Under the pieces are notes generated by a model. The model was not told the DNA's origin. It worked only from the letters and a program-made list of their open reading frames with translations, and made no database searches. Shown here one piece after another: positions 1 through 7,197 of a stretch of DNA of 19,579 nt; position 1 is the stretch's first letter; each line of letters begins with the position of its first letter. The translations under genes were made by a program, and so were the position numbers. This stretch comes from an uncultured Acetobacteraceae bacterium. Its GTDB lineage: Bacteria; Pseudomonadota; Alphaproteobacteria; Acetobacterales; Acetobacteraceae. The DNA lies in contig CALGVL010000090.1 in the NCBI GenBank assembly GCA_937930165.1, positions 1 through 19,579 of the forward strand, in the 5' to 3' direction.

Positions 1-1052
1 GCCTGCTGTTGCTGCCGGCGCTGCTGCGCACGGCGGGCGGCGGCCTCCTCCTCGCGCCGCGCCTCGGCGTCGAAATTGGCGCGAGTGTAGGGGGCGTTCA
101 CACGGTCGGCGACGATACGCACCGGCTCCCAGTCCTTCAGATAGGTGGCGGGCCAGAAGCGGTCATTGCCGCCGAGGTCGCGCTTCATCGCCTCCGGGAA
201 GCGGAAGTCGAAGAAGCACTGGCGGATCCTCTGCGCCAGTTCCGGCTTCAGGTCATGCGCCAGGGCGAAGCTGCTGGTCGGGAAGGGATCGCTCTCCCAG
301 ATGACGCGGATGTTCTCCGCCTTCACCTGGCCGCGCGCGACCATGCGGCCAAAAACGTCGGAGGCGACCGGCGCGGCATCATAGTCGCCGGCATTCACGC
401 CCATCACGCTGCGGTCATGCCCGCCGGAATAGATCACGCGATAGTCCTGATCCGGCACCAGGCCGAGGGCCGGGAAAAAGGCGCGCGGCGCCAGATTGCC
501 GGAATTGGAGGTGGCGGAGGTATGCGCCACCCGCTTGCCCTTCAGGTCGGCCAGGGTCCGGAAGGGGCTGTCGGCGCGCACCAGCATCTGCACGCGGTAG
601 CTTTCGTAGTGCTCCGGGCCGCCCTTCACGGCGAAAGGCACGGCACCGGCCAGGTTCACCGCGAAGGCGGTAGGGCCTGTGGAGAAGCCGGCGATATGCA
701 GGCGGCCGCTGCGCATCGCCTCCACCTGCGCGGCATTGCTGGTCACCTGGAAATAGACCACGCGCTTGCCGGTGCACTGGCTCAGATAGTCCGTGAAGGG
801 CCGGAACTGGTTGGCGTAGAGCGCCGGATCCTCCACCGGCGTATAGGCGAAGACCAGGGTGGAGGGATCGCGCAGGCGTGACGGATCGCGCGGCGGGTCG
901 GCCACCAGGTCGCGGTCCTCGTCGCAATAGGCATCGTCCAGCGCGCCGCGATGGCTGCAGGCATCCTGCTGCGCCTGGGCCGGCGCCGAGAGGCCGAGCA
1001 GCGCGGCCAGTGCGGCGGCGCCCAGGGCGGTGGGAATGGCTTGGCGGATCAT
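1..1052 (-). CDS. phnD: PhnD-type phosphonate/phosphate ABC transporter substrate-binding protein (3' end outside window)
   Basis: Periplasmic ligand-binding protein of a PhnCDE-type importer. 350 codons are visible from the ATG at 1052, and no stop occurs before base 1. Residues 1-28 form a signal peptide (basic start, Ala/Leu-rich core, APAQA|Q-type cleavage site). Family features seen are VFAYTPVEDP near 67-76, SNAAQVEAMRSGRLHIAGF near 105-123, the typical HTSATSNSGNLAP near 177-189 and GDYDAAPVASDVFGRM near 222-237. These match the PhnD-like family (phosphonate, phosphite or phosphate ligands), but the ligand cannot be read from sequence. The visible C-terminus (about 330-350) is an odd Arg/Glu then Arg/Gln-rich tail, probably flexible or helical. 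The ATG overlaps the stop of the upstream HAD gene by four bases (ATGA), indicating translational coupling. ATPase and permease genes would be expected to the left. Confidence 0.85.
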   Translation of the reverse strand, partial: MIRQAIPTALGAAALAALLGLSAPAQAQQDACSHRGALDDAYCDEDRDLVADPPRDPSRLRDPSTLVFAYTPVEDPALYANQFRPFTDYLSQCTGKRVVYFQVTSNAAQVEAMRSGRLHIAGFSTGPTAFAVNLAGAVPFAVKGGPEHYESYRVQMLVRADSPFRTLADLKGKRVAHTSATSNSGNLAPRAFFPALGLVPDQDYRVIYSGGHDRSVMGVNAGDYDAAPVASDVFGRMVARGQVKAENIRVIWESDPFPTSSFALAHDLKPELAQRIRQCFFDFRFPEAMKRDLGGNDRFWPATYLKDWEPVRIVADRVNAPYTRANFDAEARREEEAAARRAQQRRQQQQ

Positions 1053-1906
1053 CTGGCTCCTCCCGAGATTGCTGCCCGTGCCGCCAGCACGGACTCTGCG
1101 AATTCGACAAAGCCGGCCCCGGCCTCCCGCTCCGTGACATAGGCGGGGGCGGCCGGCATCCTATCCAGAAAGGGTCGCACATTCGCAACGCCCACGGAAA
1201 ACGGCAGGGTGGCGAAAAGTGGTGCATCATTCGGGCTGTCACCGAGATAGGCGACCAAATCCAGCACCTGCTCCAGCGGCCGCCAGAGCGTGGCGAAGAG
1301 GTGCTTCAGGCCGGAAAGCTTGTCCCACTGGCCGATCCAGGCATTCACATGGATCGAGGAAACCTTCGCCTCCGCCCCGCCCTCCCGGAAGATGGCGGCG
1401 ATACGGGCGGCTTCATCCAGGCCGAGCGGCCCCGCATCCTCGCGGAAATCCACCGCCACATCGAAGAGGCGGAAGGGCTGGTCGGCGGCCAGGGCGCTGC
1501 CAGGCACCGCTTCCATGGCGCGGGCGGCAAGCCCGTCCAGCCTGGCGCGCAGGGCGGCGCGGGCCGGTGCGTCCTGCACCTCATGCCGCCGCATCCGGCG
1601 GGTGGCAGGGTCATAGGCATACCAGAGGGCGCCATTCTCCCCCACCACCGCGGCCACCGGCCAGAGCCGGGCGATCATATCGCACCAGCCAGCCGGGCGG
1701 CCGGTAACGGGGACCACGGCGATGCCGGCTTCGGTCAGCCGTTCAAGCGCCGCATAGGCGGCGGCGGTCAGGCGGCCGTCACTGGTCAGGGTATCGTCGA
1801 TATCGGTCAGCACCCAGCGCAGCCCGGCCAGGGCGGCGTGCGGCGCGGCGGCCAGGGGGGCCGGTGCCAGTGCCGCCTTGCTGCCTTCGGGTGCCAATCC
1901 GGTCAC
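1049..1906 (-). CDS. HAD-IIB superfamily phosphatase
   Basis: Predicted cytosolic Mg-dependent phosphatase of 285 residues. HAD motif I is DIDDT at 35-39 (nucleophile Asp35, acid/base Asp37). Motif II is the TGR at 68-70. Motif III lysine is probably Lys196 in WDKLSGLK. Motif IV is GDSPNDAPLF at 222-231. A cap domain lies between about 90 and 190, with GENGAL at 89-94 as is usual in the Cof / mannosyl-3-phosphoglycerate / sucrose-phosphate phosphatase group. The start is GTG at 1906; GGGAG at 1918-1922 (read on the minus strand) serves as a ribosome binding site 11 bases away. Residues 1-28 are Ala/Pro-rich and could be an overextension. Its position between a DeoR regulator and a PhnD binding protein suggests that it dephosphorylates an imported or derived phosphate ester. 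The substrate is unknown. Confidence 0.85.
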   Translation of the reverse strand: MTGLAPEGSKAALAPAPLAAAPHAALAGLRWVLTDIDDTLTSDGRLTAAAYAALERLTEAGIAVVPVTGRPAGWCDMIARLWPVAAVVGENGALWYAYDPATRRMRRHEVQDAPARAALRARLDGLAARAMEAVPGSALAADQPFRLFDVAVDFREDAGPLGLDEAARIAAIFREGGAEAKVSSIHVNAWIGQWDKLSGLKHLFATLWRPLEQVLDLVAYLGDSPNDAPLFATLPFSVGVANVRPFLDRMPAAPAYVTEREAGAGFVEFAESVLAARAAISGGAR

Positions 1907-1915
1907 GTCTCGAAC

Positions 1916-1937
1916 AACTCCCGCTTATGTGGGAGTT
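1916..1937 (-). promoter_or_regulatory. Hairpin covering the HAD gene ribosome binding site
   Basis: A perfect 7-bp inverted repeat, AACTCCC (1916-1922) and GGGAGTT (1931-1937), encloses an 8-base loop. It lies in the 51-base gap between the DeoR stop and the HAD GTG start. On the minus strand the arm nearer the gene carries the GGGAG that appears to be the Shine-Dalgarno sequence, so a folded transcript would mask it. There is no T-run after it, so it is not a good intrinsic terminator. It could instead be a protein-binding site or an mRNA processing signal. Confidence 0.45.
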
Positions 1938-1957
1938 ATCTCGATCAATGTGGCAGG

Positions 1958-2758
1958 TCAAACATTACCTTCTGGCGGTGCGATGGTGATCCGCACCCCG
2001 GCGCGATCCAGCGCAGCGGCCAGATCGGGCGGCGGGGCGCGGTCCGTCACCAGGTCGGTCAGGGCGGACAGACCACAGATCCGCTCCAGATGCGCCTTGC
2101 CGAATTTGCCGGAATCCACCAGCAGCACCCGCCGCACCGCCTGGCCCAGCATGGCGCGCTTCACCCAGCTCGCCCGGCTTTCCACATCCGAGGGTCCGGC
2201 CACGGTCAGGCCGGAGGCGCCGATCAGCGCCATGTCGGCATTGAACCGCTCCAGAAAGCCATGCGTCTCCGGCCCGTAGGCGGCGCGTTCGGCGGGGTAG
2301 AGATCGCCAGGGCAAAGGATGACGCGCATGCTCGCCGCCGCCCCCAGCGCCTCCGCGACGATGAGGCTGTTGGTCAGCACGGTCCCGCTGGGATCGCGCA
2401 CGGCAAGGGCGCGGGCGAAATGCGCGGTGGTGGAGCCTGCATCCACCATCAGCACCGCCCCCGGCTCCACCAGCGCGGCGGCGGCGGCACCGATCCGCGC
2501 CCGCTCCGCCACCGCCATGCGTTCGCGCTGTCCGACCGCCGGCTGCAAGCCGGCATGGGTGACGGAGGCGCCGCCATAGGTGCGGCGGACCGCCCCACGG
2601 CGCGACAATTCCTCGATGTCGCGCCGCACCGTCTCGGTGGAGACGCCGAATTCGGCGGCAAGGGTGGAAATCCGCACGGTGGGATCCGCCGCCAGCGCGG
2701 CGAGGATGCGGCGGTGGCGCTGGTCCTTGGAGGGTGCGTCGAGACTGCGGGGCGGCAT
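1958..2758 (-). CDS. DeoR/GlpR family transcriptional regulator
   Basis: DNA-binding regulator of 266 residues, the usual family length. An N-terminal winged helix-turn-helix at about 15-62 includes ISTLAAEFGVSTETVRRDIEEL (30-51) and the wing RRGAVRRTYGGA. It is followed by the DeoR C-terminal sensor domain (about 80-240) with VDAGSTTAHFARAL at 105-118 and VLTNSLIVAEAL at 127-138, a fold that normally binds a phosphorylated sugar or polyol. The ATG at 2758 was chosen because the reading frame above it shows no family similarity and the HTH begins about 15 residues later. No strong Shine-Dalgarno sequence precedes it. It probably controls the HAD and PhnD genes downstream (and perhaps itself), since such regulators usually sit with their targets. 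The effector is unknown. Confidence 0.9.
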   Translation of the reverse strand: MPPRSLDAPSKDQRHRRILAALAADPTVRISTLAAEFGVSTETVRRDIEELSRRGAVRRTYGGASVTHAGLQPAVGQRERMAVAERARIGAAAAALVEPGAVLMVDAGSTTAHFARALAVRDPSGTVLTNSLIVAEALGAAASMRVILCPGDLYPAERAAYGPETHGFLERFNADMALIGASGLTVAGPSDVESRASWVKRAMLGQAVRRVLLVDSGKFGKAHLERICGLSALTDLVTDRAPPPDLAAALDRAGVRITIAPPEGNV

Positions 2759-2777
2759 GCCGCCATGGTGGCATGCC
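2754..2777. promoter_or_regulatory. 24-bp near-perfect palindrome over the DeoR start codon (candidate operator)
   Basis: The half-sites GGCATGCCGCCA (2754-2765) and TGGTGGCATGCC (2766-2777) are complementary at 11 of 12 positions; the only mismatch is 2762/2769. The ATG of the DeoR gene lies inside the left arm. A dyad of this length at the start of a regulator gene suggests an autoregulatory operator, though the same sequence could form an mRNA hairpin hiding the start codon. I did not find a second copy in the 1907-1957 gap before the HAD gene. Confidence 0.45.
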
Positions 2778-2801
2778 TGCCCGCCGGTGCAACGGCCCGG
2801 A

Positions 2802-5120
2802 TCAGCCCCCGCGCGCGGTGCGGATCGCCCGCCAGATGCGCTCCGGCGTCGCCGGCATGTCGAGCGCGGTGACGCCGAGCGGCGCCAGCGCATCCAGCAC
2901 CGCCGCCATCACCACCTGTGGCGCCGCGATGCAGCCGGCCTGGCCGGAGCCCTTCACGCCGAGGGGATTGGAGGCGGTGGGCATCTCTTCAAACCGGATA
3001 TCGAGCGGCGGCAGGTCCCCTGCCCGCGGCAGCGCGTAATCCATCAGCGAGGCGCTGAGGAGCTGGCCTGAGTCCGGGTCATAGGCCACCTGCTCCATCA
3101 GTGCCTGGCCGATGCCCTGGGCCACGCCGCCCTGCACCTGGCCCGCGGTCAGCAGCGGATTGATCAACCGGCCGTAATCATCCACGGCCTGGTAGCGCAG
3201 CAGCGTGACCGCGCCGGTTTCCGGATCCACCTCCACCTCCGCCACATGACTGCCGGAGGGGAAGGTGACGAGGTCGGAGAGGTTCATCGCCTCCACATCC
3301 AGGCCGGGCGCCATGCCTTCCGGCAGATTGGCCGGATCGCGCGCGGCCTCCGCGACAGCAGCAAGGGTGATGCCGCGCTCACTCTCCGGGATGCCGAAGC
3401 GGCCGGCAGCGAAGGCCAGATCAGCCGGTGCCGCCTGCAGCAAATGTGCGGCGATCAGGCGCGCCTTTGCCAGAACCGCATCAATCGCCTTCACCAGCGC
3501 GCCACCGCCGAGATGCATGGACCGCGCCCCACCATGCCCGGCGCCGCTGGCGACCACCGCCGTATCCGCCTGCAAGAGCCGGAAACGATCCAGCGGCAGG
3601 CCGAGGCGGTCGGCAGCCACCTGCGGGTAGCTCGTCTCATGGCCCTGGCCATTGGACTGGGTGCCGATGACAAGCTGCACAGTCCCGTCCGGCGCGAAGC
3701 GGATCGCCGCCCATTCATTCGGCGCGCCGCGCGCGGTTTCCAGGAAGCAGGCGATGCCCTGGCCGCGTAGCCTGCCGCGCGCCGCGGATTCGGCGCGGCG
3801 GGCGGCAAGGCCGGCGCGGTCGGCCGGCGCCGCGGCCCGGTCCAGGCTCTGCGCGAAGGGGCCGCAATCCATCAGCATCCCGAGCGCGCTGCGATAGGGG
3901 AAGCTGCGGATCACGTTCCGCCGACGCAGCGCGACGGGGTCGAAGCCGCATTGCCGCGCGGCGGCTTCCACCAGCCTTTCGGTGATGTAATTGGCCTCGG
4001 GCTTGCCGGCGCCGCGATAGGCATCCACGGGCGTGGTGTTGGTGAAGGCGCCGCGCACCTCCAGCAGCATCGCCGGGATGGCATAGACGCCGCCGAGCGC
4101 GGTGGAGCAGGAATTGGTCGGGCAGGACGGCCCGTGCGAGGAGCAATAGGCGCCCATATCCGCCGCCATCTCGGCATGCAGCGCCAGGAAGCGTCCCTCC
4201 GCATCCAGCGCCAGCCGCGCCCGGCCCCGCATGTCGCGGCCATGCACGGCGCCCAGGAATTCCTCCGAGCCATCGGCCACCCAGCGCACCGGCCGCCCCA
4301 GCCGGCGGGCCGCGACCAGCACCAGGACATGCTCGGGGAAGAGGAAGTTCTTCAGCCCGAAGCCACCGCCGACATCCGGGCAATGGACGCGGATGCGCTC
4401 CGGCGGCAGGCGGAGCACGGAACCGGCAAGCTGGTCACGGATGTTGTGGACGGACTGCCCGGCCAGTTCCAGGTCGAAGCCGCCAGTGGCGGGATCGTAA
4501 CGTCCGATGGCGCCGCGCGGCTCGATCGGCGCGGCATGGACGCGGTTGTTGACCAGATCGAGCGTGACCACATGCGCGGCGCGGGCGAAGGCGGCTTCCA
4601 CTGCGGCGCGGTCGCCCTTCTCGAAGCGGAAGGCCAGGTTGCCCGGTGCCTGCGGCCAGATCTGCGGCGCCCCTGGCGCCAGGGCGGCGAGGCTGTCCAC
4701 CACCGCAGGCAATGCCTCGTATTCCACCTCGATCGCCTCGGCCGCATCGCGCGCAGCGGCAGGGCTGTCGGCAATGACGCAGGCGACCGGCTCGCCCACA
4801 TGGCGCACATGGTCGCGGGCAAGGGCGTGGCGCTCCGGGATGATGAGCGGGCCGATGGTCTGCACCACGGCGGGACAGGGCAGCGGCCCGATGCCCTCTG
4901 CCGCCAGGTCGGCGCCGGTGAGGATGGCATGGACGCCGGGCATGGCCCGCGCCACCTCGGTGCCGACGGACAGGATGCGTGCATGGGCATGCGGGGAGCG
5001 CAGCACATGCAGGTGCAGTGCGCCTGGCACTTCCAGATCCGCGATGTAGCGGCCCCGGCCGGTGAGGAAGCGCGCATCCTCGAAGCGGCGAACCGATTGG
5101 CCGACGAAGCCTTCCGGCAT
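2802..5120 (-). CDS. Xanthine/CO dehydrogenase family molybdopterin-binding (large) subunit
   Basis: Large subunit of a molybdenum hydroxylase, 772 residues, usual family length. The N-terminal domain starts with the family pattern VGQSVRRFEDARFLTGRGRY (6-25). Molybdenum-cofactor signatures are GGGFGLK (251-257), the active-site loop AYRGAGK (367-373; CoxL-like form II proteins have AYRGAGR rather than the AYxCSFR of true CO dehydrogenase) and TQSNGQGHETSYPQVAADRLG-type cofactor contacts near 488-507. The position normally held by the catalytic Glu is Gln727 (KGSGQAG, codon CAG at 2940-2942). The start is ATG 5120; the longer upstream frame runs into the preceding gene and has no similarity. 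No [2Fe-2S] or FAD subunit gene is in the window, so redox partners must be elsewhere. It is the last gene of the catabolic run. Substrate unknown: an aromatic, heterocycle or aldehyde is possible. Confidence 0.88.
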   Translation of the reverse strand: MPEGFVGQSVRRFEDARFLTGRGRYIADLEVPGALHLHVLRSPHAHARILSVGTEVARAMPGVHAILTGADLAAEGIGPLPCPAVVQTIGPLIIPERHALARDHVRHVGEPVACVIADSPAAARDAAEAIEVEYEALPAVVDSLAALAPGAPQIWPQAPGNLAFRFEKGDRAAVEAAFARAAHVVTLDLVNNRVHAAPIEPRGAIGRYDPATGGFDLELAGQSVHNIRDQLAGSVLRLPPERIRVHCPDVGGGFGLKNFLFPEHVLVLVAARRLGRPVRWVADGSEEFLGAVHGRDMRGRARLALDAEGRFLALHAEMAADMGAYCSSHGPSCPTNSCSTALGGVYAIPAMLLEVRGAFTNTTPVDAYRGAGKPEANYITERLVEAAARQCGFDPVALRRRNVIRSFPYRSALGMLMDCGPFAQSLDRAAAPADRAGLAARRAESAARGRLRGQGIACFLETARGAPNEWAAIRFAPDGTVQLVIGTQSNGQGHETSYPQVAADRLGLPLDRFRLLQADTAVVASGAGHGGARSMHLGGGALVKAIDAVLAKARLIAAHLLQAAPADLAFAAGRFGIPESERGITLAAVAEAARDPANLPEGMAPGLDVEAMNLSDLVTFPSGSHVAEVEVDPETGAVTLLRYQAVDDYGRLINPLLTAGQVQGGVAQGIGQALMEQVAYDPDSGQLLSASLMDYALPRAGDLPPLDIRFEEMPTASNPLGVKGSGQAGCIAAPQVVMAAVLDALAPLGVTALDMPATPERIWRAIRTARGG

Positions 5121-5131
5121 GACTCTCCCTT

Positions 5132-5737
5132 TCAGCCCCGCGCCAGCCGCCGGTCCACGAAGTCCAGCCGATCCTGGCCCCAGAAGATGTCCTCGCCAAT
5201 GACATAGCTGGGCGCACCAAAAACGCCACGGTCGAGCGCCGCCTTGGTATCCGCCTCCCGCCGCTCCGCCCAGCGCGGCTCGGCGCCCCGGCGCAGAACA
5301 GTCTCGGGATCCAGCCCGGTTTCCGCGATCAGCTCGGCGAGGGTCGTGGGGTCGCCAGGATTGCGCTCCTCCTCCCACAGCGCCTTGAGGATGCGGTGCG
5401 CCAGGCGGATGGCCGGGGCATCGCCCATGGTCTCGCGCAGCGCGATGACGCAGCAGGCCCCCGGCACTTCGTTCGCCGGAAAATGCTTCGGCTGGATGGT
5501 GATGGGGATGCCCAGATGCTCGCGCCAGCGCGCCAGTTCCTGCAATCGGTAGGCCTGGCGCTGCGGCGAGCGCTTCGGCAGGGGCAGCCCGCCCGACCCG
5601 GCGAAGATGGTACCGAAATCCACCGGCCAGATGCGCAGGGAGGCGCCGTGCTTCGCCGCCAGCGCCTCGATCCGTGCCGCGCCGAGATGCGTCCAGGGCG
5701 AATTCAGCGAGGCGTAATAGTCGATATGCAGGCCCAT
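5132..5737 (-). CDS. 2-hydroxychromene-2-carboxylate isomerase-like protein (DsbA/kappa-GST fold)
   Basis: Cytosolic thioredoxin-fold protein of 201 residues. The family catalyses a glutathione-dependent cis-trans isomerisation in naphthalene-type degradation (NahD), but many members have other, unassigned roles. Visible signatures are DYYASLNSPWTHLG (6-19), with Ser13 where the glutathione-activating Ser of the family sits, and the C-terminal GVFGAPSYVIGEDIFWGQDRL near 171-191, with the cis-Pro of APS. The insertion between them is helical, as in kappa-class GSTs. The ATG at 5737 is preceded by GGAGGA seven bases away. It lies 13 bases after the CoA-transferase B gene and 11 bases before the molybdenum hydroxylase, so all are likely co-transcribed. 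The context supports catabolism of an aromatic or related compound; the exact substrate is not determinable. Confidence 0.85.
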   Translation of the reverse strand: MGLHIDYYASLNSPWTHLGAARIEALAAKHGASLRIWPVDFGTIFAGSGGLPLPKRSPQRQAYRLQELARWREHLGIPITIQPKHFPANEVPGACCVIALRETMGDAPAIRLAHRILKALWEEERNPGDPTTLAELIAETGLDPETVLRRGAEPRWAERREADTKAALDRGVFGAPSYVIGEDIFWGQDRLDFVDRRLARG

Positions 5738-5750
5738 GCCGGATTCCTCC

Positions 5751-6392
5751 TTACCCGATCAGCGGCGCGCCGGTCGCGGCCTGCGCCATGTCCCGCGTGA
5801 TGCCGGGCGCCAGTTCCCGTAGCCGGAAGCCCTCGCCCGCGGGCTCGAACAGCCCGTAATTCGTCGCCACCAGCGTCACCACGCCGCGCGCCGTCACCGG
5901 CAGGGCGCAGCGCCGCACCAGGCGCGGCTCGCCCTTGCGGGTGGTGTGCTCCAGGATGATGAACACACGCTTCGCACCAGCCGCCAGGTCCATGGCGCCG
6001 CCGATGCCGCCGCCCTTGGCCCCGGCCACCTTCCAATTGGCGAAGTCGCCGGTGCAGGAAACCTCATAGGCGCCCATCACCGTCACATCGATGCGGCCGC
6101 TGCGGATGATGGCGAAGCTGTCCGCATGATGCACGATGGCCGCGCCCGGATTCAGCGAGACATTCTGCCCGCCGGCATTGACCAGGTGCAGGTCCTCCTG
6201 CCCCTCCGGCAGCACCGGGCCGTAGCCGATCACGCCGTTCTCGGCATGGTAGATCACCTGCCGGTCGCCGATATCGGTATTGGAGCAGAGCGTCGGGATG
6301 CCGACGCCGAGATTGACGATCCAGCCATCCTGGAATTCGCGCGCCAGCCTGTCGGCCATCTGCTGGCGGCTCCAACCCATCCTGTCACTCAT
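5751..6392 (-). CDS. CoA-transferase subunit B (3-oxoacid / 3-oxoadipate type)
   Basis: Beta subunit of a family I CoA-transferase, 213 residues, the normal length for ScoB/PcaJ/CtfB-like proteins. It contains the catalytic motif ENG with Glu51 (HAENGVIGYGP), which forms the glutamyl-CoA thioester. It also has GGGIGGAMDLAAGAKRV near 127-143 and EHTTRKGEPRLV near 149-160, both conserved in the family. The start overlaps the subunit A stop by four bases (ATGA), as expected for equal production of the two halves. Together they would move CoA from succinyl-CoA or acetyl-CoA to a short oxoacid. The sequence does not distinguish acetoacetate from 3-oxoadipate, and no other beta-ketoadipate genes are nearby. 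Confidence 0.93.
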   Translation of the reverse strand: MSDRMGWSRQQMADRLAREFQDGWIVNLGVGIPTLCSNTDIGDRQVIYHAENGVIGYGPVLPEGQEDLHLVNAGGQNVSLNPGAAIVHHADSFAIIRSGRIDVTVMGAYEVSCTGDFANWKVAGAKGGGIGGAMDLAAGAKRVFIILEHTTRKGEPRLVRRCALPVTARGVVTLVATNYGLFEPAGEGFRLRELAPGITRDMAQAATGAPLIG

Positions 6393-7129
6393 CGGGCGCG
6401 CTCCTGCCTGCGGACGGGCCAGATTCCTTCGGGCGCGGGCGGGATGCGCACCAGCCGCTGCACGAAGATGCCGGGCGTGTGGACCTGATCCGGATCCATG
6501 GCGCCGGCGGGCAGGATCTCCTCCTCCACTTCCGCGATCACGGTACGGGCGGCCATGGCCATCAGTGGATTGAAATTCCGTTGACTCAGCCGGTATTGCA
6601 GGTTCCCGGCCGCATCCGCCCGATGGGCGCGCAGGAAGGCGTAATCCACCGGCAGGGCATATTCCAGCAGGTACTCCCGGCCATTGAAGACCCGCGTCTC
6701 GCGGCCCTCGGCCAGTTCGGTGCCGACCGCGGTGGGTGTGTAGAAGGCGGGGATGCCGGCGCCGGCGGCGCGCAACCTTTCGGCCAGCGTGCCCTGCGGC
6801 ACCAATTCGGCCTCCACCTCCCCAGCCTCGTAGAATTTGGTGAAGGGCAGCACATCGGTCGGGCGGGTGGCGGCGGTGAAGCTGCAGATCACCTTCCGCA
6901 CCTGCCCGTTCTCCACCAGCATGGCGATATCCGGCATGCGCGGCTGATGCGCCCCGCCGGTGGTGTTGGCGATGCAGGTGAGGTTCCTCGCCCCCTGCGC
7001 CAGCAGCGCCTTGATGAGGTTATAGGGCGTGCCTGGCGCGGCGAAGCCGCCGAAGGCGATCACCGCGCCGTCCGGGATGTCCGCCACCGCCTCCGCGAAG
7101 CTGGCAACCAGCTTGCTTTCCTGGCCCAT
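6389..7129 (-). CDS. CoA-transferase subunit A (3-oxoacid / 3-oxoadipate type)
   Basis: Alpha subunit of the same heteromeric CoA-transferase, 246 residues. The N-terminal family pattern IPDGAVIAFGGFAAPGTPYN (18-37) is followed by the NLTCIANTTGG segment (49-59), and a conserved FNPLMAMAARTVIAEVEE stretch lies near 186-203. It ends in a four-base overlap with subunit B. The ATG at 7129 is preceded by a strong GGGAGGAAG ribosome binding site. Some relatives of this A/B pair act as hydrolases on ring-cleavage CoA thioesters rather than as transferases, so the reaction is a family-level assignment only. Confidence 0.92.
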   Translation of the reverse strand: MGQESKLVASFAEAVADIPDGAVIAFGGFAAPGTPYNLIKALLAQGARNLTCIANTTGGAHQPRMPDIAMLVENGQVRKVICSFTAATRPTDVLPFTKFYEAGEVEAELVPQGTLAERLRAAGAGIPAFYTPTAVGTELAEGRETRVFNGREYLLEYALPVDYAFLRAHRADAAGNLQYRLSQRNFNPLMAMAARTVIAEVEEEILPAGAMDPDQVHTPGIFVQRLVRIPPAPEGIWPVRRQERAR

Positions 7130-7140
7130 TTCGCTCTTCC

Positions 7141-7157
7141 TCCCGTTCCTGCCGGGA
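7141..7157 (-). promoter_or_regulatory. Short hairpin in the gap before CoA-transferase subunit A
   Basis: TCCCG (7141-7145) pairs with CGGGA (7153-7157) around a 7-base loop, in the 68-base gap between the dehydrogenase stop and the CoA-transferase A start. It adjoins the ribosome binding site. It has no T-run, so a terminator is unlikely. It might be a processing or coupling element, or chance in GC-rich DNA. Confidence 0.25.
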
Positions 7158-7197
7158 AGCTTAGGCCGGTTGGCGCGGCCCCGTCGATGCGAAGGGT

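Noticed and set aside
878..2872. Long open frame of 664 codons on the plus strand
   Set aside because: It lies antisense to the PhnD, HAD and DeoR genes, which have clear motifs. Its product is low-complexity Gly/Arg/His-rich text typical of antisense frames in high-GC DNA.
4680..4720. Short palindromic and GC-rich runs inside the hydroxylase gene
   Set aside because: Such runs are common in coding DNA of this GC content and have no positional meaning here.
2802..5120. Naming the large subunit coxL (carbon monoxide dehydrogenase)
   Set aside because: It lacks the AYxCSFR active-site loop of true CO dehydrogenase, and no coxM or coxS is nearby.
5121..5378. N-terminal extension of the molybdenum hydroxylase frame by 86 codons
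   Set aside because: It overlaps the isomerase gene in another frame and shows no family similarity; the family N-terminus begins just after the ATG at 5120.
5751..7129. Naming the CoA-transferase pair pcaIJ or scoAB
   Set aside because: The motifs fit the whole family, and neither beta-ketoadipate nor ketone-body genes are adjacent, so a specific symbol is not supported.
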